A DNA stretch of 64,000 nucleotides. It comes from JAGVPT01 sp964439265. Its GTDB lineage: Bacteria > Bacteroidota > Ignavibacteria > UBA10030 > UBA8401. Shown here piece by piece: positions 18,444 through 27,379 of the stretch. The stretch lies in contig CAYTOA010000005.1 of assembly GCA_964439265.1 (NCBI GenBank), forward strand, positions 1-64,000, written 5' to 3'. Numbering within the stretch: position 1 is the stretch's first letter; the number at the start of each line of letters is the position of its first letter. The translations under genes were made by a program, and so were the position numbers. The notes beneath the pieces are model-generated. The model was not told the origin of the DNA, did not search any database, and saw only the letters and a program-made list of their open reading frames with translations.

Positions 18444-18719
18444 ATGACACCACGAGATAATAAAAAGAAAGTCGGCCACACCGCACAGCCGGGAGTTTTT
18501 AAGGAATGTACGATGTGCGGAAAAAAATGGTCAACAAAAGATGAATTTCTTGGCGATAAAGAAATCCGTTTGAACGGCTATCAATGGAACAGGAATAAGC
18601 TGCGCTCGGGCGAAGAGCTTGCAGGGTTGTTGATATTTACTCATGCAAAAGCTGAGTGTTATACGACGTTGGGCGTCGAGGCGCGGAGTTTCAAAGTTCC
18701 TTCCCGGGCTCGTCAATGA
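18444..18719 (+). CDS. small Cys-containing protein, putative zinc ribbon
   Basis: A 91-aa protein of unknown function. It has a CTMCGKKW knuckle near 30-37, then TKDEFLGDKEIRLNGYQWN, and a second part with LLIFTHAKAECYTTLG. The CxxCG pair near the front and the H-x-x-x-x-C toward the end could bind one metal ion. A sigma-54-like promoter lies just upstream and a second small Cys/His protein follows 64 bases downstream. It is not similar to any flagellar or chemotaxis protein I know. Confidence 0.6.
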   Translation: MTPRDNKKKVGHTAQPGVFKECTMCGKKWSTKDEFLGDKEIRLNGYQWNRNKLRSGEELAGLLIFTHAKAECYTTLGVEARSFKVPSRARQ

Positions 18720-18783
18720 CGGTTTCGTATCGATTGCATTGAAAGAATCAAGCTCTTAGACAACACAATACACGGAGGTTATT

Positions 18784-18996
18784 ATGAATAGGGAAGTTCT
18801 TAGATCTGAATTTGTTCAAACCATCGACGGTCGGGAGCAATGTCCGGAGTGCGGTCATCTCTGGAGCGACGAAGCCGCGGCTCATTATCATGACTGCCGC
18901 TACTTTTTTATCGATGGAGACAGCGAAGAGGATGAATACTTCTTCGAGGAAGTTGCAGAGCCGAGACATCAACCGATGATGAAAACGGCGGCGTAG
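18784..18996 (+). CDS. small acidic Cys/His protein, putative zinc finger
   Basis: A 70-aa protein. Near 20-38 it has CPECGHLWSDEAAAHYHDC, with C-x2-C and a later H-x-H-x-C that could form a single zinc site. A strongly acidic tail follows (DGDSEEDEYFFEE). A GGAGGT site 6 bases before the ATG makes translation likely. The C-x-x-C-G-x-x-W pattern resembles that of the preceding gene, so the two may be related in role. Function is unknown. Confidence 0.65.
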   Translation: MNREVLRSEFVQTIDGREQCPECGHLWSDEAAAHYHDCRYFFIDGDSEEDEYFFEEVAEPRHQPMMKTAA

Positions 18997-19364
18997 CTTG
19001 TTTGCGAGACAACTCTCGATCGCATCCTGGGAGTCTACCGAAAGCGGTAAATACTCTTTTGTCAGACGGCAAAGCATGACCGGATTTGAATCGTTCCCAA
19101 ACAGAGTAAGACCAGCCGAATACTCCTGTTCGCGGAGATTCCTTCGCTGAATATTGAGCACGTCAATTTAAAATTTGAGGCCGAGAGACGGGAGAGCTGA
19201 AAGCGTGGCTCGGCGAGGAACAGGAGCCTAACCGTCTGTGGTGTTGTCGTCGACGTTTGTCTGTGTGGTTGGGTTTCTCTACGGGTTGAAAGAGTTAAGT
19301 AGTACTAGTTGAATAATACATAGCAATGTTTCTAAACCAAACCAATATGAAGGGAAAACGAGAA
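18997..19364. other. intergenic leader of the poly-HAMP receptor gene
   Basis: No gene is visible on the + strand. GCCGAG (19182-19187) can pair with CTCGGC (19211-19216), giving a stem with a 23-base loop, and a GTCGTCGAC palindrome lies at 19248-19256. I could not match it to a known riboswitch. In-frame ATGs at 19326 and 19347 precede the chosen receptor start. Confidence 0.35.
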
Positions 19365-22300
19365 ATGATTTCGAAACCAGCAACAAAGAAGGCCGGAAGC
19401 AAAAGGTCGGGGTCTCACCAGGATGCAGCGATGGCAGAGATACTTCGTCTTGCTGAAGCGGCAAAAGCGGGGCGACTTGCAGAGCGAGCCGACCTCACAA
19501 AAGTTGACGGCGATGCCAGGGAGCTCCTCCAGGGCGTCAACGAAATGCTTGATGCGGTTATTATGCCGCTCAATGTTACCGCCAAGTATGTCGACGACAT
19601 CAGCAAAGGCGTAATTCCTCCGGTCATCACCGACAACTACAACGGTGATTTTAACGTCATCAAAACCAACCTGAATTCAGTTGTGAAGATGATGAGCGAC
19701 CTGTTGTCCGAGACGGATAAATTAGTCAAAGCGACAGTAGACGGCAAATTATCGACTCGCGGTGACTCTGCCAAATTTTCGGGCGGCTGGGGTATGTTGG
19801 TCGGCGGAGTCAATAACCTCGTCGATGCATTTGTCAGGCCGATCAACGTTACAGCGGAATATGTCGACCGGATTTCCAAAGGCGACATTCCCCCGAAGAT
19901 CGTCGATACATACAATGGCGATTTCAACGAGATCAAGAACAATCTTAACGCATGTATCGATACGATGACTGGTCTGCTTGTCGAGACCGATACATTAATC
20001 AAAGCAACGGTCGAAGGCAGGCTTTCAGTGCGCGCCGAAGCGGGCAAATTTGCCGGCGGCTGGGGCAAACTGGTCGGCGGTGTCAACAACCTCGTCGATG
20101 CATTTGTCAGGCCGATCAACGTTACAGCGGAATATGTCGATCGCATTTCCAAAGGCGACATCCCGCCGAAGATCGTCGATACGTACAACGGCGATTTCAA
20201 CGAGATCAAAAACAATTTGAACGCCTGTATCGACACGATGACCGGACTGCTGGTTGAGACCGATATGTTAATCAAGGCGACGGTAGAAGGTAAATTGTCG
20301 ACACGCGGCGACGCAGCGAAATTTGCCGGCGGTTGGGGCAAATTGGTCGGCGGAGTTAACAACCTCGTCGATGCGTTTGTCAGACCGATCAACGTCACAG
20401 CAGAATATGTCGACCGGATTTCCAAAGGCGACATTCCGCCGAAGATCGTGGATACGTACAACGGCGATTTCAACGAGATCAAGAACAATCTTAACGCTTG
20501 CATCGATACGATGAGCGGACTGCTTGTCGAGACCGATATGTTAATCAAAGCGACAGTTGAAGGTAGGCTTTCGGTGCGCGCTGAAGCGGGCAAATTTGCC
20601 GGCGGCTGGGGCAAATTGGTTGGCGGAGTTAACAACCTCGTCGATGCATTTGTCAGACCGATCAACGTTACGGCAGAATATGTCGACCGCATCTCCAAAG
20701 GCGACATCCCGCCAAAGATCGTCGATACGTACAACGGTGATTTTAACGAGATCAAGAATAACCTTAACGCCTGTATCGATACGATGAGCGGACTGCTTGT
20801 CGAGACCGATATGTTAATCAAAGCGACAGTTGAAGGTAGGCTTTCGGTGCGCGCTGAAGCGGGCAAATTTGCCGGCGGCTGGGGCAAATTGGTTGGCGGA
20901 GTTAACAACCTCGTCGATGCATTTGTCAGACCGATCAACGTTACGGCAGAATATGTCGACCGCATCTCCAAAGGCGACATCCCGCCAAAGATCGTTGATA
21001 CATACAACGGTGATTTTAACGAGATCAAAAACAACCTTAACGCCTGTATCGATACGATGACTGGTCTCCTGGTTGAAACAGATACGTTAATCAAAGCGAC
21101 AGTTGAGGGCAGATTATCAGTGCGCGCAGAAGCAGGCAAATTTGCCGGCGGCTGGGGCAAACTGGTCGGCGGAGTAAACAACCTCGTCGATGCATTTGTC
21201 AGACCGATCAACGTTACGGCAGAATATGTCGACCGCATCTCCAAAGGCGACATCCCGCCAAAGATCGTTGATACATACAATGGCGATTTCAATGAGATCA
21301 AGAATAACCTTAATGCCTGTATCGATACGATGAGCGGACTATTAACAGAAACAGACAAACTCATTAAGGCCACGGTTGAAGGAAAATTGTCGACACGCGG
21401 AGACGCGGACAAGTTCGCCGGCGGCTGGGGCAAACTGATCGGCGGAGTCAACAACCTCGTCGATGCATTTGTCAGGCCGATCAATGTGACGGCAGAATAT
21501 GTCGACCGGATATCCAAAGGCGATATCCCGCCAAAGATCGTTGATACATACAATGGCGATTTCAATGAGATCAAGAATAACCTTAATGCCTGTATCGATA
21601 CGATGAGCGGACTATTAACAGAAACAGACAAACTCATTAAGGCCACGGTTGAAGGAAAATTGTCGACACGCGGAGACGCGGACAAGTTCGCCGGCGGCTG
21701 GGGCAAACTGATCGGCGGAGTCAACAACCTCGTCGATGCATTTGTCAGGCCGATCAATGTGACGGCAGAATATGTCGACCGGATATCCAAAGGCGATATC
21801 CCGCCAAAGATCGTTGACGTTTACAATGGCGACTTTAACGAGATCAAGAACAATCTGAACGCCTGTATCGATACGATGAGCGGTCTGCTCGTCGAGACCG
21901 ATATTCTAATCAAAGCGACAGTTGAAGGCAAGCTTTCAGTGCGCGCAGAAGCGGGCAAATTTGCCGGCGGCTGGGGCAAACTGGTCGGCGGAGTTAACAC
22001 TCTCGTCGATGCGTTTGTCAAACCGATCAACGTTACGGCGGAATATGTCGACCGGATTTCCAAAGGCGACATCCCGCCGAAGATCACCGATACCTACCAT
22101 GGTGATTTCAATGCGATCAAGAGCAACCTGAATGCTTGCATCGACACGATGACTGGCCTTTTGGCTGAGACAGACATGTTGATCAAGGCGACGGTTGAAG
22201 GTCGATTGGCAGTACGCGGCGAAACGGGCAAATTTGCAGGCGGTTGGAGTAAACTTGTCGGCGGAGTGAACACTCTTGTCGATGCGTTTGTGAAACCGAT

Positions 22301-23690
22301 CAACGTTACAGCTGAATATGTCGATCGAATCTCCAAAGGCGACATCCCGCCAAAAATCACCGATGTATACCAGGGCGATTTCAACGAGATCAAGACCAAC
22401 CTGAACCAGGCCATTAACGCAATAAACTTATTGGTTTCGGATGGCGTCACGCTTGCGCAAGCGGGCATCGAAGGGAAGTTGGCCACACGTACCGATGCGA
22501 CGAAGCATCAGGGCGACTTCCGCAAGATCGTCGAAGGAACCAACAACCTGTTGGATGCGGTGATCAAGCCGATCCAGGAGGCCGCTGAAGTGTTGGCAGA
22601 GCTTGCGAAAGGTGACCTGACGGCACGTATTGAAGGTCAATATCAAGGCGAGCATGCGATGATCAAGGACAGCATCAATGAGATGAGCGAATCTCTGGAT
22701 CGCGCAATGAGAGAAGTAGGAGAAGCGGTCAGTGCGACGGCGAGCGCCTCAAGCCAGATCAGTTCGAGCAGCGAGGAGATGGCAGCAGGAGCTCAAGAGC
22801 AAACGAGCCAGGCAGCCGAAGTCGCGAGCGCGGTCGAAGAAATGACAAAGACGATCGTCGAGAACTCGAAGAATGCAAGCGACACCGCCGGAACAGCGAA
22901 AGAAGCCAAGGGCGCTGCCGAAGCCGGAGGCAAGGTCGTGGAAGAGACCATCACCGGTATGAGGCAGATCGCCGAGGTTGTTAAGAAATCGGCCGGGACG
23001 GTTCAGGAGCTTGGCAAGTCGAGCGATCAGATCGGAGAGATCATCGGAGTGATCGATGATATCGCCGATCAGACGAACCTGCTGGCGTTGAATGCTGCCA
23101 TCGAGGCGGCACGAGCCGGAGAACAAGGAAGAGGGTTCGCCGTGGTTGCCGATGAAGTCAGGAAACTGGCCGAACGGACGACCAAAGCAACTAAGGAAAT
23201 CGCCGGTATGATCAAAAAGATTCAGCTCGATACCAAGGGCGCCGTTGAGTCGATGGACGAAGGCACCAAGAAGGTCGATGCGGGGATCGCGTTGGCAGAC
23301 AAGGCTGGCATTTCGCTGCATGAAATCGTCGGGATCAGTCAGAAGGTAACGGACATGGTCACTCAGATCGCAGCAGCAAGTGAGGAGCAGTCGAGTGCAA
23401 GCGAGCAGATTTCCAAGAACGTTGAGGGAATCAGCGCGGTAACAGGCGAGACGGCTCAAGGTGTTCAGCAGATCGCAAGAGCTGCCGAAGACCTGAATCG
23501 TTTGACAGCCAACCTCGAACTTTTGGTTTCGAAGTTCAAGTTGTCCAGCGACAGTTCTGCCCAGCGCACTACCGGGCACAAGCCTGCAGGGACTTCAGGA
23601 AAATCATCCATGAAGGCTATGTCAGGACCGGCTAAGTCGAAGATCGCAGTACGCGAGAATGGGAAGATTGTGCCGCTCGATCAACAATGA
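19365..23690 (+). CDS. soluble poly-HAMP methyl-accepting chemotaxis protein
   Basis: A 1441-aa chemoreceptor with no signal peptide or membrane segment, so it should be cytoplasmic. After a basic N-terminal tail comes a half HAMP unit (about 25-70). Then come 11 tandem 91-residue units, each with two HAMP-like parts: YVDRISKGDIPPKI with GDFNEIKNNLN, and IKATVEGRLSVR with GGWGKLVGGVNNLVDA. A last half unit (LAELAKGDLTARIEGQYQGE) follows, making about 24 HAMP-like modules. The C-terminal signalling hairpin carries the CheA/CheW-binding tip (DDIADQTNLLALNAAIEAARAGEQGRGFAVVADEVR). No terminal NWETF-type methyltransferase tether is present. cheW follows after 200 bases. The start at 19365 is preferred for a purine-rich AAGGGAAAACGAG; 19326 and 19347 are possible. 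Confidence 0.93.
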   Translation: MISKPATKKAGSKRSGSHQDAAMAEILRLAEAAKAGRLAERADLTKVDGDARELLQGVNEMLDAVIMPLNVTAKYVDDISKGVIPPVITDNYNGDFNVIKTNLNSVVKMMSDLLSETDKLVKATVDGKLSTRGDSAKFSGGWGMLVGGVNNLVDAFVRPINVTAEYVDRISKGDIPPKIVDTYNGDFNEIKNNLNACIDTMTGLLVETDTLIKATVEGRLSVRAEAGKFAGGWGKLVGGVNNLVDAFVRPINVTAEYVDRISKGDIPPKIVDTYNGDFNEIKNNLNACIDTMTGLLVETDMLIKATVEGKLSTRGDAAKFAGGWGKLVGGVNNLVDAFVRPINVTAEYVDRISKGDIPPKIVDTYNGDFNEIKNNLNACIDTMSGLLVETDMLIKATVEGRLSVRAEAGKFAGGWGKLVGGVNNLVDAFVRPINVTAEYVDRISKGDIPPKIVDTYNGDFNEIKNNLNACIDTMSGLLVETDMLIKATVEGRLSVRAEAGKFAGGWGKLVGGVNNLVDAFVRPINVTAEYVDRISKGDIPPKIVDTYNGDFNEIKNNLNACIDTMTGLLVETDTLIKATVEGRLSVRAEAGKFAGGWGKLVGGVNNLVDAFVRPINVTAEYVDRISKGDIPPKIVDTYNGDFNEIKNNLNACIDTMSGLLTETDKLIKATVEGKLSTRGDADKFAGGWGKLIGGVNNLVDAFVRPINVTAEYVDRISKGDIPPKIVDTYNGDFNEIKNNLNACIDTMSGLLTETDKLIKATVEGKLSTRGDADKFAGGWGKLIGGVNNLVDAFVRPINVTAEYVDRISKGDIPPKIVDVYNGDFNEIKNNLNACIDTMSGLLVETDILIKATVEGKLSVRAEAGKFAGGWGKLVGGVNTLVDAFVKPINVTAEYVDRISKGDIPPKITDTYHGDFNAIKSNLNACIDTMTGLLAETDMLIKATVEGRLAVRGETGKFAGGWSKLVGGVNTLVDAFVKPINVTAEYVDRISKGDIPPKITDVYQGDFNEIKTNLNQAINAINLLVSDGVTLAQAGIEGKLATRTDATKHQGDFRKIVEGTNNLLDAVIKPIQEAAEVLAELAKGDLTARIEGQYQGEHAMIKDSINEMSESLDRAMREVGEAVSATASASSQISSSSEEMAAGAQEQTSQAAEVASAVEEMTKTIVENSKNASDTAGTAKEAKGAAEAGGKVVEETITGMRQIAEVVKKSAGTVQELGKSSDQIGEIIGVIDDIADQTNLLALNAAIEAARAGEQGRGFAVVADEVRKLAERTTKATKEIAGMIKKIQLDTKGAVESMDEGTKKVDAGIALADKAGISLHEIVGISQKVTDMVTQIAAASEEQSSASEQISKNVEGISAVTGETAQGVQQIARAAEDLNRLTANLELLVSKFKLSSDSSAQRTTGHKPAGTSGKSSMKAMSGPAKSKIAVRENGKIVPLDQQ
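19575..22577 (+). repeat. 11 tandem 273-bp units encoding HAMP pairs
   Basis: Eleven units of exactly 273 bp (91 codons) run without a break from 19575 to 22577, each starting at the V-T-A-(E/K)-Y-V-D codons. Units 1, 10 and 11 are the most divergent, while units 2-9 are highly alike. Two adjacent copies (from 21253 and from 21526) show no differences I can find over about 290 bp, and units 4 and 5 are identical over about 200 bp. This points to recent unequal crossing-over or gene conversion. Confidence 0.93.
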
Positions 23691-23705
23691 TAATTCATCC
23701 CTTCG

Positions 23706-23736
23706 CTCCCCTTTGTCTTCGTACGACAAAGGGGAG
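23706..23736. repeat. perfect 12-bp inverted repeat
   Basis: CTCCCCTTTGTC, a 7-base loop, then GACAAAGGGGAG forms a perfect hairpin 15 bases after the receptor stop codon. No T run follows on either strand, so it is not a standard intrinsic terminator. It could stabilise the receptor mRNA 3' end or belong to a dispersed repeat family. Confidence 0.7.
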
Positions 23737-23890
23737 ACGGGTAGGGAGACTCGACAGGACCAAATCATAGAGATTGTCGGCAGCTTGCTCAAGATTTTGC
23801 AAGCGTGCCAAATTCCAAGTCGGGATATAAAAGAGACAGTCCATTTTTTTTCAAGGGCGTTAGCCCAAACACAACATAGGAGACAACGAA

Positions 23891-24385
23891 ATGTCCGGAA
23901 CAACAACAGACATCAAAGGAGCGACACAGGGCAAATCGGAAGAGTTGATCCAGTTGGTGAGTTTCAACATCGGTGACGAAGAGTTCGGTGTTGATATCCT
24001 GAAAGTGCAAGAGATCAATCGTATGCTTGACGTAACCCGCGTGCCGAACGCCCCGGAGTACGTGGACGGAGTGATCAACCTAAGAGGGAAGGTCATTCCT
24101 ATCATAGATTTGCGACGGCGGTTCCAAATGGAGCGCAAAGAGCACGATAAGAATACCCGTATTGTCGTCGTCGAACTGAGCGGCAAGGTGGTCGGGTTCG
24201 TTGTTGACGCCGTGAGCGAAGTATTGAGGATCCCGAAGAGCGTTACCGAAGCACCGCCGCCGATGGTGGCCGGAGTTGATGCGTCCTATATCACCGCAGT
24301 AGGTAAACTCGAAGACCGGCTGCTCATCTTATTGGACCTCGAAAAAGTTCTTTCAAACGAGGACCAAAAAGCGTTGGCGGCATAA
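23891..24385 (+). CDS. cheW: chemotaxis coupling protein CheW
   Basis: Adaptor linking chemoreceptors to the kinase CheA. The 164-aa protein has a CheW SH3-like fold: LVSFNIGDEEFGVDILKVQEI, then PEYVDGVINLRGKVIPIIDLRRRF (the conserved N-L-R-G-x-(V/I)-x-P motif), VGFVVDAVSEVLRI, and LLILLDLEKVL at the end. About 20 residues precede the domain. An AGGAG site supports the ATG. Its place directly after the poly-HAMP receptor suggests a dedicated coupling protein. The main cheA cluster, which has no separate cheW, is about 20 kb away. Confidence 0.95.
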   Translation: MSGTTTDIKGATQGKSEELIQLVSFNIGDEEFGVDILKVQEINRMLDVTRVPNAPEYVDGVINLRGKVIPIIDLRRRFQMERKEHDKNTRIVVVELSGKVVGFVVDAVSEVLRIPKSVTEAPPPMVAGVDASYITAVGKLEDRLLILLDLEKVLSNEDQKALAA

Positions 24386-24494
24386 CGGTCAGAGATTCTA
24401 GAATGCGTTCCCATTCCTTTCAATTGGATGGGCAGAAACTCGTTCGATGCTGCATTTGAAACTAGTTGTGAACAATCAGGAACGGAGCTATTTC

Positions 24495-25109
24495 ATGGCA
24501 TTTACTTTCTTCTTTCGCGACATCACAGTCCTTGATATGATCTCAAAACATGTGATGCCGAATCTGGCCGGCTACAGCCGGGTCAGGATTTGGGACGGGG
24601 GGTGCGCGATGGGGCCGGAGCCATATTCGCTCGCCATAACCCTTGCTGAATCAATGGGGCATTTTGCCTTCCGCAATATTCATATCGACGCGACGGACAT
24701 CGATGAGATGGAAGATTTCGGCAAAACCATCGAACTTGGAATCTATCCAAAAGACCAGGTAGAGCGAATTCCTCCGGATATTTTCGCAAAGTATTTTGTC
24801 CCTGCTGAGAAGGAGGGATATTTCCGCATCATCGAATCCGTGAGACAGTCGATTCATTTCCAGCGTCATGACCTTCTATCGCTCAAGCCAATCGGTGAAG
24901 GTTATCATTTGATCGTATGTAAGAATGTACTTCTCCATTTTCACCCAGTCGACCGCGCAAAGGTGATAAGAATGTTTTATTCCGCCCTCGCTCCCGGCGG
25001 ATATTTTGCCACCGAGCGGACGCAGGAGATGCCCCAGGAATTGGCTCATCTATTTTCCCAGGTTTCGTCCGAAGGGCAGTTGTACAAGAAACTGGAAGTT
25101 GCAGCGTGA
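24495..25109 (+). CDS. truncated CheR-like SAM methyltransferase
   Basis: A 204-aa protein matching only the catalytic half of CheR. It begins FTFFFRDITVLDMI, equivalent to the T-x-F-F-R-D linker of CheR, and has the SAM loop as WDGGCAMGPEPYSLAI (about 33-48). It then has DATDID and VCKNVLLHFHPVDRAKVIRMF with LAPGGYFATER. The N-terminal helical domain of CheR, involved in substrate binding, is absent, and so is the beta-subdomain that tethers CheR to receptor tails. A GGAG site 7 bases before 24495 decides the start. The end overlaps the next gene by 4 bases. It may methylate the neighbouring receptor or have another target. A complete cheR lies at 43210. Confidence 0.8.
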   Translation: MAFTFFFRDITVLDMISKHVMPNLAGYSRVRIWDGGCAMGPEPYSLAITLAESMGHFAFRNIHIDATDIDEMEDFGKTIELGIYPKDQVERIPPDIFAKYFVPAEKEGYFRIIESVRQSIHFQRHDLLSLKPIGEGYHLIVCKNVLLHFHPVDRAKVIRMFYSALAPGGYFATERTQEMPQELAHLFSQVSSEGQLYKKLEVAA

Positions 25110-25717
25110 AAATTCATCTTCTCTCATCACCAAGCGCAGTGTATTCGGGGAACGCTTATCTCGTCCTCGGAGATTCCAATCGGCTTGATGACGTGAATTC
25201 GCTGGTCGATGTTGGTACCGACGGCAGCATATTACGGAGCATCGCTCTTACCTGGACCGGTGTCGGAAAGAAGCCCGTCGATCGCGTTGTCCTTACGCAT
25301 TCTCATTTCGACCATGCGGGGGGTCTCTCAAAAATTCGTGAAGCGTATGATCCGGAAATTTGTGCGTTTGCATTGATTGAGGGAGTAAAGAGGCAACTAT
25401 TCCACGGCGACATCCTTCTGCTCGGGGATGAATGGTTCGAAGTTCTGCATGCCCCCGAGCATTCTTCCGACTCAATCTGTCTTTATTCGGAGCGAACGGG
25501 AACTCTTTTCTCCGGCGATGCCCCGTTTTTCATACGCAGCCCCGGTGGATCGTATGGAGAGCATTTCGTGGTCTTACTCGAAGACCTTTTGCGGCGCGGA
25601 GTAAGCGCTATCTATTCGGGTCATGATATTCCAATTGTTAATAACGCAATGCAGATCATTCGTGATACGCTTCAGAACGTCATACTGAGCACCGGCACGG
25701 CACACATCTCGAAGTAG
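25106..25717 (+). CDS. metallo-beta-lactamase-fold protein
   Basis: A 203-aa protein with a full set of MBL metal ligands: THSHFDHAGG (His65, His67, Asp69, His70), APEHSSDS (His119), FSGDAPFF (Asp138) and YSGHDIPI (His173). This fits a two-metal hydrolase of the glyoxalase II-like type. The HxHxDH motif differs from the HxExD pattern of flavodiiron and oxygen-binding diiron proteins. It starts with GTG inside the end of the CheR-like gene (4-base overlap), so the two are co-translated. Substrate and role are unknown; a link to receptor signalling is inferred from position only. Confidence 0.85.
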   Translation: MKIHLLSSPSAVYSGNAYLVLGDSNRLDDVNSLVDVGTDGSILRSIALTWTGVGKKPVDRVVLTHSHFDHAGGLSKIREAYDPEICAFALIEGVKRQLFHGDILLLGDEWFEVLHAPEHSSDSICLYSERTGTLFSGDAPFFIRSPGGSYGEHFVVLLEDLLRRGVSAIYSGHDIPIVNNAMQIIRDTLQNVILSTGTAHISK

Positions 25718-25768
25718 CTGGACAATGAACAACCGGAAAACGTTAGACGAAAGAAGAAGAGACAGACG

Positions 25769-27190
25769 ATGAAACGCAGAGTACTGTCGATAGTGCTGTT
25801 GGTTGTATTCGGCGGGGTCGCGAACAGCCAGGATCTCACAAGAGTCGCTGACAGCGCCGCAGTTACCGAGAATTCTGCAAAAAATGTGCATGGTAAGGAC
25901 GTGAGGCAGCGAAAAGTGGTTCTCGCTGCTCTTCGAACCGAAGCCGAAAGGCTTAATGACAAGCTCGAGCGAACCTCAGCGGTTGCAGCATCCTCTGCGA
26001 GCACAGAAAATCAAAAAAACGAGAGCGTGGGATCGCTGGCACAAAGGATCGGAGCACTCGAAATAAAGATGGAGAAAAACGAGGAATCGCAGGACTACGC
26101 CTTCCTTGCGTCTCAGCTTACATCGCTCATAGATGAACTCAACCGGTCGATCGACGAAACCAAAGCTCTTCAAATGAATACCGACAAAGTCATCACTTCC
26201 GTTCAGCACGCTGCACAATTCGAGGGTCAGGCCTTTTCCTCCTATTCATACACAACCGATGGCATTGAAGGGAAGAACGATACTAGGTTCGATTTGGACA
26301 GGATGTATCTGACGGCGAAAGTGCAGTTGTTCGATCAGGGGAAGTTTCAATTAACCAGCGACCTTTTCCGCGACTCTTCCCTGGTTTCTCATTATTCCGG
26401 GTTTTCATTGAAAGTGCAATTTGCATTTCTCGATTATTCCCCGGCGGATCCGGTATCGATAAAAATCGGCGTGATACCCGGAGTATGGTCGGAATTTATG
26501 GATACGTACTGGAAATACCGAGGCTTGTCTCCAAACGTGACGGACAGGAATGGATATTATCCGTTGGCGGACATAGGTATTCAGGTACTCTATAAGTTGC
26601 CCGGGAACATTGGAGATGTCTCCGCATTCATGCTGAATGGAAATGGTTATGCGTCTCCGGAATCCAATCGTTTCAAGGATTTCGCATTGCGCGCATGCAT
26701 TGCCCCCTTTCGTTCGGACCCGCTTCTGGCGCAGCTTGTCGTCGCAGCCTATGGTTACAATGGGTGGAACCAGAATGTTGCCGGCGACGCTCTCCCCCGA
26801 AATCGGTACGGCGCAATGGTCAGCTATGGCTACTCATTCGCGACAGCCGGAGTAGAATACGACATACGGACAGACGCTCCAACGAACGCAGACACTTTAG
26901 TTAACGGCAATGCCCTCTCTGTTTTCGGCGAGATAAAGGCGCCTTGGGTTGAATGGGCAAATACCTTTTCATTGGTATGGCGATACGATATTGTGAATCC
27001 GGACATTCAGAGGGGTGGAACTGTGAGTCGTTTTGGGATCCTCGGCATCGCCTTCAAACCGCACGAGAAACTGACCTTCGTGATCGACAGACAATTGACA
27101 AGAACGGAGAGTGCGACTCTAATACGAAATGATGGTGCACTAACCGACTACGATAACCGGTGGTTTCTTCACGCGCTTGTAACTTTTTAG
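25769..27190 (+). CDS. outer-membrane beta-barrel porin, putative
   Basis: A 473-aa exported protein. Residues 1-20 form a signal peptide (MKRRVLSIVLLVVFGGVANS). A helical, probably coiled-coil segment follows (about 50-150), then a region of alternating aromatic and polar strands up to the C-terminal Phe (WFLHALVTF), as in outer-membrane barrels. Motifs such as FDLDRMYLTAKVQLF and VSIKIGVIPGVWSEF resemble strands of phosphate-selective-type porins, but I cannot name a family with confidence. No selectivity can be inferred. It lies between the MBL-fold gene and the hemerythrin gene. Confidence 0.75.
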   Translation: MKRRVLSIVLLVVFGGVANSQDLTRVADSAAVTENSAKNVHGKDVRQRKVVLAALRTEAERLNDKLERTSAVAASSASTENQKNESVGSLAQRIGALEIKMEKNEESQDYAFLASQLTSLIDELNRSIDETKALQMNTDKVITSVQHAAQFEGQAFSSYSYTTDGIEGKNDTRFDLDRMYLTAKVQLFDQGKFQLTSDLFRDSSLVSHYSGFSLKVQFAFLDYSPADPVSIKIGVIPGVWSEFMDTYWKYRGLSPNVTDRNGYYPLADIGIQVLYKLPGNIGDVSAFMLNGNGYASPESNRFKDFALRACIAPFRSDPLLAQLVVAAYGYNGWNQNVAGDALPRNRYGAMVSYGYSFATAGVEYDIRTDAPTNADTLVNGNALSVFGEIKAPWVEWANTFSLVWRYDIVNPDIQRGGTVSRFGILGIAFKPHEKLTFVIDRQLTRTESATLIRNDGALTDYDNRWFLHALVTF

Positions 27191-27379
27191 TTAGAATCAA
27201 ACGAATGCAACATATCAATGTCGCATTGTATCGTGGTTGCAAATTCTACCGCTTCCAGTACTAGAGATGATCTCATCAACAATTGGGATTCCACGGTCGA
27301 GTGTTGATGTTCAGGAAGCTCGATCTTCAAGAAGACATTCAATATCACAGAACATCAAACAACAGAATGAGGGAAAACT

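Noticed and set aside
18748..19161. 137-codon minus-strand frame
   Set aside because: It covers the small Cys/His gene at 18784, which has a strong ribosome site, and the reverse product has no recognisable pattern.
19637..21790. A 717-codon open frame on the minus strand
   Set aside because: It is antisense to the HAMP repeat array and stays open only because each 273-bp unit repeats the same reverse frame. It has no ribosome site or protein-like domain.
25106..25717. Reading the MBL-fold protein as an oxygen-binding diiron chemotaxis sensor
   Set aside because: Its motif is HxHxDH with further His/Asp/His ligands, typical of hydrolases, not the HxExD pattern of diiron oxygen-binding members.
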